A stretch of DNA of 64,000 bases from Antedon mediterranea (Eukaryota > Echinodermata > Crinoidea > Comatulida > Antedonidae). Where the stretch lies: the NCBI RefSeq assembly GCF_964355755.1, contig NC_092675.1, positions 16,009,312-16,073,311 on the forward strand, written 5' to 3'. Position numbers and translations under genes: made by a program. Position 1 is the stretch's first letter; every line of letters starts with the position of its first letter. A model generated the notes under the pieces. The model was not told the DNA's origin and searched no databases. It was given only the letters and a program-made list of their open reading frames with translations. This document shows, piece after piece, positions 47,440 through 64,000 of the stretch.

Positions 47440-48052
47440 TTAAAGATGTATTGTCCCTCAAAAACATGAAAAATGAAGATTAATAAAATCAGACTTTAAA
47501 TAAGCCATTTTGCTTCTGTAAAAAAAAAATTAGATTTGAACTCATCATGGTGACGAATTAGGCTAACATGCACATGCTATTTATTAGGCTTAGTCTATAG
47601 TAGGCTGCACCACAACGATTGTACAAACAGCATAGCATCGATCATTGTTAAAGCATCAACAGTTGACAGTATTGGCATTGTAAATGGTTAGTTTTTATTT
47701 TACACCACTCACGTTTATTTATTTGTTCGGAATATGATGCCCTTTCAAATGAAAAAATAGTTCATATTATGTCTGAAGGTCAAGGAGAATGGTCTTTTTA
47801 GAGATCTGCCACCAACAAAAAATGATCACAAAAGAAATATTAAATACAAAAATAATTATTTAAGAAACAGTTAATTTTAACCAAAAACCATTGTCTAACA
47901 GACAATTTGAATATTTTTTGCTTTAAATTAAATTTTTTTCAGGTAAATAATTTTTTTTTCAATCCAGTTTTTGGTCAAAGTGAACAACTATTATGTGACA
48001 TTAAAATGTCATATTCAACAAAAAATGTTTAGGGTGACAATATATCTTTAAG
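47440..48052. mobile_element. Longest copy of the TTAAAGATGTATTGTCCC MITE family
   Basis: Starts TTAAAGATGTATTGTCCCTC and ends GGGTGACAATATATCTTTAA. Related to 31499-31829, 30358-30492 and 45842-45931. No coding frame. It sits just after the stop of the 44190-47364 gene. Confidence 0.65.
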
Positions 48053-50142
48053 TTGATACACTGTGGCTAGCTATCAATGGGGTTAGATGTTTCTTGTTTT
48101 TGCTAATCTGTACAAAAGTCCAACCTAATTATTATAGGTATTAGCAGATCAAGGATTTTGAAAGATTGGGCCATCTATGGTACGAATCAAAAATTGAACT
48201 ATATTTTATGAATATTTTCAATGTAGGTTAGTTTTTAAACTGTAAATAATTGATTTGAATAAATTATGTGAACAAAATTACTGTTGTTTTGTTGATTTTC
48301 TGTTAATTTCTTTCTTCTTTCTATATATAATATACAAAGTATAATATATTTTGTTTCTTTGCTTTATGCTTTAAGAAACCGCCCGTCTGCTCCGCATTAT
48401 GTGTAAATGTGTGAAGGAATAACATAGATTCAGTATTTTTATTAACGTTACTGCTCGTCTGTGTAAATTGGTTAAAGTCAATTCATACAAAATTAAGAAC
48501 GAACAATCAACTGTTTGATTTGGGTAACCACTAGACTTTTATTGAATACTTCTAACTGTAAACACGGTCATTTAACTTTTTTAATTTTCAAATGATGTTA
48601 AATATTGCATTATATTTCTATTAGATTATTTAAATAACTACATGGAAGAAATAATAATATAAGCAAACACTTTATACATATTTGTGACCTTTTGGTTGGG
48701 TCTTTGTTTTAAACATTAAAACAGAATAAAATATAAATACGGTAGATAATTTATAAAACTGAAAAAATGACTTCTCTGAAAATATCAATGTGGAATCAAC
48801 AGAAAATCACAATATAGATTAAAAGTACTGTACAATAACTAGGCCATATAAACTTTAGCTTACACTTAATTTCGGCAATTGCAATAAAATGTTCATTATG
48901 GGGTGTATGTAAATGTTGTAACGTTCACTGGAGGAGGATCCAGGATTTTGAAATATTGGGGGGGGGGGGGAAATGGATGAATGCCTCGAATCAGTACAAT
49001 GAAATGAAGTGACGGTAAAGTAACTAATATTATTAAATCAGCTGCTTTATCAAATGAAATAATTCGGTATATTCTTATGATTTGATCTTGCTATGTTATA
49101 AAAATTATCCTAATTTTTCCTCAATTTTTGTGCATGCATAAAATTAATGTTGATTTTGTTGATCAACAAACAAAGTATTTTCCATACATTTTTAAAACAT
49201 TATATTAGGCTTGGTTACCACCAAGACGCAACACAATGACATAATTGACAACGAAAGTAATTTGACCAATACGACGCAATCTGTCACCCAAAATATTGCT
49301 TGTGATTGGTCAACTAACTCGTGCTGTGCCTACGTTGTTACGTCCAAGTGGGAACCAAGCTTTATAAAAATGTTCAAATCCTCTTCCAAGGCCATGATAT
49401 CTTGTACAGGAATACAAAACACCTTGTACCCAAGGATCCTTAGAGATATACAGGTAAATAACTACAAGTACCTATCTTGAACAAACAACAGGGAACAATT
49501 AGTTTGAAAATCAGCAACAAGTTTTTCATAAGCTTAAACTGGAAAATACTAGCGTCTATATACAGTGGGCATGTAATGATTAAATACAGAAGTATGAAGA
49601 AGTATGGGCTTTGCTTTACAGAAACTATGCCGTATTATATAACACCTAAATAAATTCCTGTCATTTGATTTGACGAATGTGGGTCACATAGCGTGCAATA
49701 GTATGCACTATTAAACAATTTGAATGGTTTTTTTTTTGTGATGGAAGTACATTTCTTGAGAGATATATGTACTAATTTAGATCAAAAAGCTAGTACTAGG
49801 CCTAGCCTAGGCCCGTTAGTATTAGGCAAGCCTATAGCCTAGGCGTTTTAGACTAGCTAGGCCTAGGATTGTTAGGTCGTTTGACATAATTAACACTAAG
49901 TAGGTGTGTTTATAAATCCATATAAATATAACATTTAATATAATTTTATTAAAAACCAAATGTTACTGTTTTAATCAATGTGAATGAAATGTAGGCCTTG
50001 GCTACGGCTACCTTTTATTTGATTCTAATGACAGGAATCTATTTAGATGTTATATAAAACAAATAATGAATGTTTTATATTTGTGTAATGGTACAAATAA
50101 TGGCATTTGGCACCTCATGCCATTATTTATACCATTAAAATT
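48053..50142. other. Gene-free stretch
   Basis: No confident exon. An 89-codon plus frame at 49211-49480 (QSVTQNIACDWSTNSCCAYV part) is somewhat protein-like but has no supporting exon. A G run occurs at 48959-48970 and a GGCCTAG-rich patch at 49795-49870. Confidence 0.45.
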
Positions 50143-50252
50143 AAAAAATGTGATGTGCCCATATATGGACACAATGATATCATATCACTACCATATTTGG
50201 GCACATCGCACTTTTTTGTCAAATCTAATTTGATAGTGTAGACCGAGCATTA
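50143..50252. mobile_element. Tc1/mariner-type MITE copy 3 (left end lost)
   Basis: Shares TGGGCACATC, TATCACTACCA and the right end TTTGATAGTGTAGACCGAGC with copy 1 at 29587-29728. Confidence 0.6.
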
Positions 50253-50488
50253 CAATGTATTCTCAAACATTTAGTACACACAAGTATTTTCATTTTGTAA
50301 AAGCTCATCTTTTTAATCTACATTTATATTCATACTGGCTTTCAGCTTGGCTAACAATTGATTACACAACACCTACTTTCCTCTAGCCAAGAATTTCAGT
50401 AAAACATGGATTTTAAACTCATCGAGTTAATAAAAAAAATTAATTAACTGCTTAAACTCTAATTCAAGTATCACACACTTTTGACCTA

Positions 50489-57856
<7,368 letters not shown>

Positions 57857-58139
57857 CTAAATAAAAGAAAAAAATAATATATTCAAAAGTATAAATTATT
57901 GTATACTTTAGAACAATAATTTAAATACTACAATTTTTTTTTAAAGTAGGCCCTATCAATTTCAAATGTTCATTTATAAAATGTAACGTCATTAATTAAT
58001 AAATTATGTCTTATTTTTACCTGTTTCAATAATAGAAAGTAAATATATACAGTGTAAGCCTAGCATCTTTTTCAGTGTCATAAGTGTTGCAATTTCAACT
58101 AAAACTGTGTATTAAACTAGCTCTAACCTGTGCTCCACA

Positions 58140-58620
58140 CAGTCTTTTTCTTCCTTATTATGTGGTTATATACTTTGCATGGGCAAGTATAATAAAAGCG
58201 CACTCTGATTAAAGTACTTTGAGCAATTATTAAGATAAAAACAAATTGTATCAAGAAACAAATTCAGAACTATTTACAGCCATTTATTTTGTTATACACA
58301 TCCCTTCAATTTGACATATATGTAAGCTAAAAAAATGAAAGCAATACTGGATATTGGACTTTACTTTTGCTCAGACTATATGAAAATAAAAGACACTAAA
58401 GAAAAATTCGGCTTTGTGAATTAGATGATGCGCGCAAACACGAAAGTATCAAATGCCAAACTAATTTTTTTGTTGGTGTTTTTCGTGGTGTATTAATTAT
58501 TTGATTCATACACTATATATAAAATAAAAAAGTGGACATAAATCAAATGAAAAACACATTGCTGCGTTAACACAAATTGTTAAGTTGTTTTCATGTTCAA
58601 CAATCAAACTATTTGGGATC
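58140..58620 (+). repeat. Interspersed repeat copy
   Basis: Reverse-complement partner of 28286-28765, followed by the GTAAGCTANAAAATGAAAGC block also seen at 37910-38460 and 58740-59420. Confidence 0.65.
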
Positions 58621-58739
58621 GTTTGGTTTGTGTGTTCAATTTTATTCATTTACAATATTTTTTTTTATTTCAATGGTTTTGAGATTTTGCAATTTTTGTT
58701 GTGTGGGAGATTTGATACCTAGTTGCTATTGACAAATTA

Positions 58740-59420
58740 TTTTTTAAAAAAAAGAATAAAATTCGGAAGTTTTTACGGCCATTGATTTTGTTACGCACAA
58801 AGTATTCCTTTACATTGAAATATCTGTAAGCTACAAAATGAAAGCAATACTGGATATGGGACGTGTGCTCTGTGTATACTAATCTAGTCGGCAGATTAAA
58901 ATATTTTAATTGATAAAATATGAATTGGTAAGTTATAGAATTAAGATGTGAAGTATTGGAATAATAAAACTTCATCTGCTTACAGACTTTGAAATCAACA
59001 CAAAAAGTACACATGGTGGTTGTCGAAATTAGTGTGTATTTTTAGGGGATTTTTAGTTGATATCTGATATTTTTGTTCATTTACATTTTTTTTTTATTTC
59101 AATGGTTTTTTGTACTTTGTAATTTTTGTGTGAGGTTTGGAATCTTTTTTGTGATACTTATCATTTACACATATCGTGGATTAGAACTTGAATACTAAGC
59201 ATTGATATCAATGGCTACAGCGTTTTACTCACTGAGCCAGATTTACGAAAATCATTCTGTTCCAAGGATAGTGTAATTAATTAAAACTTCAACGATGTGA
59301 TCATTCGATACAGTTGACTGGTTGCCGAGACTAAAGACTGTTTTTTGCGGCCCGGCATGGTATTTTTAGATCCGGCCATGGCGGTACACAACAATGATTG
59401 TGTTGCGAACGACAGGGAGA
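58740..59420 (-). mobile_element. Second copy of the tRNA-headed repeat
   Basis: Matches 37910-38460 in the same orientation, including GATATCAATGGCTACAGCG, the degraded A box at 59228-59239, and GCGGCCCGGCATGGTATTTT at the right end. Confidence 0.6.
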
Positions 59421-61014
59421 AGGCCGCAATAATAATACTTCCGATACGGTAAACTCTTTTGTTTGTTAATCTGTAATTCAACGTTATTTTCATGATTCTT
59501 TAATTTATTTTATTTAAAAATGTTTTTTTTAAGGGTAAAAATTGAACTGATCCACCAACCAATGGCAAGAAAATTCAGCGCATCTTGGTGTTTCTCCTTT
59601 TATAAACGCACACAACATCATGACTGTGTCGTGTCAGTCCAACATAGGATTTTACATTAGTAATCGCGATTGTGACTAAGGCACATGCCGGCTATCGGCC
59701 CATCCTTCGTCACGGCGAGCAGTGCAGAAAAATGAATCGTGATTTTTCCCTGATATTACATATTTTTGTTGATAATGTGTGTGGTGTTATAATATAAATA
59801 CTGATCTCTCATAAAGTTCTATACTTTTAAAATATAACAACTAATGCACATGTCAATTGTCTGACCCACTATATGACCCCTGGGAAAGGTGGTCATTTGT
59901 CAGATGTGGGTCATACCTTATGAATACCATGACGCACCTGTGCGTCAAAAATGTGACTTACCTTTAGCCTTTAGGTGACACACCCATTTTGACGCACTGT
60001 GACTATGTTGTTAATGATATGGTATGGTAAAGTGACATTGACACACTATTGTTCATTGATGTGACGTACTGTACATGCTAGGTTTTTTGACGCACCCCTA
60101 CGTCAGTAATTATTTGTAAATGACACATCTCTCCCTCCCGGCGGTCGTACAGTGGGTCATACAATTGGCAAGTGCATAATTTGAATGCATTTTCCTCTCA
60201 AATTGTGATAACAAATGATCACGTATATACTTCTGCTAAATGCGTGACAAATATGTGGTCATTTATTTTATGTTTCATTAAAAATCACTTTGAAATGCGC
60301 GACTGTCCTGTACGATACGGTTGGTAAATAATAGTAGTAGTAATGGTGTGTGTTATGTGTGGTGATGGGGAGATTTTTGTCAAAAATATCAAAATGAGGG
60401 CGCACTGCCACAAAACTTCAGCACACAAGCACTATCGTCCACTCCACTCTGCATCAGGCGTGCCTCCCTCCGCCCGAATTACTCCCACAAACTGCGTGTC
60501 TGCCCGGCCGCCCGTCGTCTGCTAATCCCTAACTATAAACAGTGCCTGGCCTGGCTAGCTAGAGCTGAGGGAGTAAATAATAATATGTCCACCTCAAGTC
60601 ATATCATCAACAAAACGCAGACAATCGGCACTCATATATTAAATTATACCTACATTAGATTTTGATTTTTTTTCGCTGCATTCTTGGGTATTTCTGGATG
60701 ATATTGAAGCCATTCTTAATATGTTAAATTAAACATCTTTTTTCCCCTCGGCACTATTTTTATTTTCCACATCTCTATCAATCATCTGGTCTCTGACCTC
60801 AAACGCAATTTGGGCAAAATTAATTTAACAATGTAAATACCTTTAAATATAGATAATATATATTAAATAGTAAAAACAAATTATAGTTTATGTGATATAT
60901 AAAAAATAAGATATTTTTCAGTAGGCCTAGTATGCATAATAATAAATACGCTATAAAGTAGTTCTTGCCCGAGCCTAGTAATAGTATGCTGCTGCCACCA
61001 CACAGAAAATAAAC
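59421..61014. other. Gene-free; GC-richer patch at 60390-60530 and clustered TGACGCA words
   Basis: A GC-enriched stretch with CpGs at about 60390-60530 could be the promoter region of TRIM23 (leftward) or of a rightward gene. TGACGCAC/GTGCGTCA words recur five times at 59930-60110. No exon could be assigned, including the missing TRIM23 start. Confidence 0.35.
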
Positions 61015-61066
61015 ATGGAGGGGAGTAGCAATCGCGATAAAGAGCATTTACTGTCTTTAAAAGGTA
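61015..61066 (+). CDS. Possible first exon of a rightward gene
   Basis: ATGGAGGGGAGTAGCAATCG begins an open stretch of 17 codons (MEGSSNRDKEHLLSLK) running into a donor AAAAG|GTATCC at 61066. The start context (AAACATGG) is good. Not recognised, and the next exon was not found, so this may be chance. The Merlin-like element would lie in its first intron. Confidence 0.25.
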
Positions 61067-61142
61067 TCCTTTGTAAACAACACATTTTAAAATAAGTTTT
61101 AGTTATAAAACTGTATCTTGCTGAAAAACATATACTAACTAC

Positions 61143-63374
61143 GGATCAACTGCCGTTTTGGCTCCGGAGTTTTTTTTAGGGTTATTCCATTATTAAAGTG
61201 GGGGTGTGTGGTTATGAATATTGTGTGCAGGTACGTCAATAGAAATGACATTGAGAGCCCTCTTCTGTCAGTTGACTGGTTCCCGGTCTACCGCCTTGTA
61301 ATTGACTTAATCATGATCGAATTCCAACAACTTAAGAATATACAAAATGTTTACATAATTATATAACAATGTAGATCTATCTAATAATGTTTTTATTTTT
61401 TTGCAGATAAAGGAGGATCATCAATAAAATAAAATGATAAAAATTCCAGGCATTTAATATACGGTTTAGCCTACTGATAAAATATAATGTACCAATGAAA
61501 TAAACCTGGTGTTCTGAAACATATTTTAATAACTTTTGCCGGCCTAGCGCCTTTGTGTATCTAAATCTATCTAAATAATTAAGTTAGTACAGTATTAACA
61601 AATAAAGGGTTAGGGTTATGTATTGAATAAAATGATAGAAATGAGGCATTATCTAATAATGTTTTTATTGATTTTTTTTCCAGTTTTTTATAGTTTTAAA
61701 ATTCAAGTACCGTTTTTATAGTTTTATGTATCCTGTAAATGCTAACCTAAAAACGTTATCTGAATGTTTCCTTTTACGTTATAGAAATGAATAACGGTTA
61801 TTAGTGAACCTAAACATTAACCAAACACTAACGTTAGAAAACCACTATGTGTTTGCTGGACTGCCACAATGGAACAATAGACCTAGGCATGTTAAACAAA
61901 GAAATCACGTCAAAGCAGGGTGGAGACGGAATTTTAAGACAAAAGCGTTCTATACAAATGCAAATCATTCATGTATACTTTTTACAAATTTTGTTTAGTT
62001 TCTTTATTAAAAGATTTTGATATGTTGTTATATATAAATATTCTAATACATAGAATAGCAAAATTATCATAATACATAGGATAGCAAAAAATAAACCAAA
62101 CATAACAACAACAAAATTAAATTGATAATGTATTTTTATTCAGAAATTCATTTCAATAATATAAATATTTTTTATTAAATTTCATCATTATTTACTTACA
62201 ATTAATTAATTACTTAACTTACATTACAGTAACTGAATAAATGGTACATAAAATTACTAAATAATTGCACATAAAATGCAGGTTATAATAAAGACATAAG
62301 TATACATATAATGGTACAGGTTATAAATATTTAAATTACGCTTTTTAAATGTAATTATAATAATTAATGATGAGAACACTTACGGTTACGAGTAGACATG
62401 TACATCGGTACATTACAGTACGAGCAATCCTTGGCAGTTGGATAAAAACCCCTTCGTTGGAAAAAGTCCAGGTAGTCATCAAATCCATTAAACAAATGTG
62501 GTCCTATCTTCGGCAGCATGGTCCTTGGTTTAAATCGCAGTAAAATCAAATCGAATATTTTTTTATATATAGAACGCTTTTGTCTTAAAATTCCGTCTCC
62601 ACCCTGCTTTGACGTGATTTCTTTGTTTAACATGCCTAGGTCTATTGTTCCATTGTGGCAGTCCAGCAAACACATAGTGGTTTTCTAACGTTAGTGTTTG
62701 GTTAATGTTTAGGTTCACTAATAACCGTTATTCATTTCTATAACGTAAAAGGAAACATTCAGATAACGTTTTTAGGTTAGCATTTACAGGATACATAAAA
62801 CTATAAAAACGGTACTTGAATTTTAAAACTATAAAAAACTGGAAAAAAAATCAATAAAAACATTATTAGATAATGCCTCATTTCTATCATTTTATTCAAT
62901 ACATAACCCTAACCCTTTATTTGTTAATACTGTACTAACTTAATTATTTAGATAGATTTAGATACACAAAGGCGCTAGGCCGGCAAAAGTTATTAAAATA
63001 TGTTTCAGAACACCAGGTTTATTTCATTGGTACATTATATTTTATCAGTAAACCGTATATTAAATGCCTGGAATTTTTATCATTTTATTTTATTGATGAT
63101 CCTCCTTTATCTGCAAAAAAATAAAAACATTATTAGATAGATCTACATTGTTATATAATTATGTAAACATTTTGTATATTCTTAAGTTGTTGGAATTCGA
63201 TCATGATTAAGTCAATTACAAGGCGGTAGACCGGGAACCAGTCAACTGACAGAAGAGGGCTCTCAATGTCATTTCTATTGACGTACCTGCACACAATATT
63301 CATAACCACACACCCCCACTTTAATAATGGAATAACCCTAAAAAAAACTCCGGAGCCAAAACGGCAGTTGATCC
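61143..63374. mobile_element. Merlin-like DNA transposon derivative: ~813-bp inverted arms, 8-bp target duplication
   Basis: CTAACTAC flanks both ends (61135-61142 and 63375-63382). The ends are the inverted repeat GGATCAACTGCCGTTTTGGC. The arms (61143-~61955 and ~62562-63374) mirror each other at a constant offset with no visible differences where I compared them, so the palindrome is young or kept uniform. GG-starting ends and an 8-bp duplication are typical of the Merlin (IS1016-like) superfamily. The right arm and the centre contain the start of a transposase frame. Confidence 0.85.
62364..62675 (-). pseudogene. N-terminal fragment of a Merlin/IS1595-type transposase
   Basis: This 103-codon minus frame starts inside the right arm (MCLLDCHNGTIDL) and continues into the unique centre. 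It contains a region like the N-terminus of IS1016/Merlin transposases: FFQRRGFYPTAKDCSYCNV, then PMYMSTRNRKC. The Cys pairs C-x2-C...C suit a zinc ribbon before the catalytic domain. The DDE catalytic part is absent, so the copy cannot move by itself. The same N-terminus is mirrored in the left arm (61847-61955). Identification is by motif style, not by a database search. Confidence 0.6.
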
Positions 63375-63439
63375 CTAACTACTTTTGCTAGAGGCCCGGA
63401 GGGGCTATACTAGTCAGGGCTAGCCTAGGCCCGGGTGGG

Positions 63440-63600
63440 GGGTGGGGGAAACAGACGATCGGTTAGGACGATACGGCCCGGGACTATTCGGCCCGCTTTT
63501 GGTGGGACGATTCGGCCCACTTATGGGCCGAAACATCCCACTTTGTGGGCCGAAACTGCATTAGCGCCGAAACCTCTCACTTAGTTTTAGACCAGATTTA
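63440..63600. repeat. GGGCCGAA/TTCGGCCC tandem-palindromic array
   Basis: Repeated GGGACGATTCGGCCCAC-type words in direct and inverted orientation (ACGATACGGCCCGGGACTAT, GATTCGGCCCACTTATGGGC, GTGGGCCGAAACTGC). In style this is another foldback outer-repeat array. If an element follows, it extends past the right edge. Confidence 0.55.
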
Positions 63601-64000
63601 TAATAATTTTTTTGGGTATTTATCAAGTTTTTAAAGGTGTTTAACAATCCGTATTTTATTGATATTGACAATTTTGATATAATATATAGGCCTACCTAGG
63701 CCTAATATTAATAATAATAAATTACTAAAAAACGTAATTTTATATTCAACTTATTGCTTCCAAAACCTTGTTTATTTCGTGCATTCGCCAAGCGGCCAAC
63801 AGAGGGCGTAACTTGTTTCATCATTCGTGTTACTAAAAAATTATCATTTTCAACAATGTTTTCAAAATGTTTGCTTTATTGCATCTTTATCCCTAGTAGT
63901 ACTACCCCATAGTCTCTCTCTGAAAATACATTTTTGGGAAAAAAGCTTATTTTATGCTTATAAAAATGCATATCAAAGTCAATAAATTTAAGTGTGCCAA
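63601..64000. other. No gene seen
   Basis: AT-rich end of the window with GGCCTA runs and no exon candidate. Confidence 0.5.

Overview
This is an AT-rich window of an intron-containing animal nuclear genome. The genes have deuterostome orthologues, and the sequence carries many short GGCCTA/TAGGCC runs and a dense, varied load of transposons (tRNA-derived SINEs, LINE relics, Penelope-like fragments, foldback elements, MITEs). Together these suggest an echinoderm or another ambulacrarian; that species call is inference. Prokaryotic operon logic does not apply. Most open reading frames of 60-130 codons are chance, and coding regions were found by exon homology plus splice sites.

Left third (1-28 kb): the 5' coding exon of a DMRTA-type (Dmrt4/5) transcription factor lies on the minus strand at 6224-6623, with its remaining exons presumably beyond the left edge. 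The rest is repeat-dominated. It holds a 533-bp poly(A) retroposon with a 16-bp target duplication (4.4-4.9 kb), two LINE relics, a 2.8-kb long-inverted-repeat element inserted in a 29-bp minisatellite with a 3-bp target duplication (16.9-19.7 kb), Penelope-like repeats (20.6-21.1 kb), and a decayed ~170-bp tandem array split by a 2.2-kb block that itself contains a 633-bp tandem duplication (23.2-26.9 kb).

Middle (29-48 kb): a complete six-exon CYB5RL orthologue (NADH-cytochrome b5 reductase-like, 314 aa) is on the minus strand at 29050-36470, with an unidentified terminal exon just upstream on the same strand. Two related foldback (TU-like) elements follow at 40.2-41.7 and 41.8-43.7 kb. Next comes a complete six-exon plus-strand gene (44190-47364, 248 aa) that I do not recognise. 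It has an N-myristoylation signal and a ubiquitin-like C-terminus. Its introns hold a tRNA-like gene with anticodon ATC attached to a 225-bp palindrome, and a tRNA-derived SINE.

Right (50-64 kb): nine exons of a TRIM23/ARD1 orthologue (RING, B-boxes, coiled coil, ARF GTPase) run on the minus strand at 50489-57856; only the initiating exon is missing. At 61143-63374 is a Merlin-like DNA transposon with ~813-bp near-identical inverted arms, an 8-bp target duplication and a zinc-ribbon-type transposase N-terminus. The genes look functionally independent. What links the window is repeated invasion by elements with long inverted repeats.
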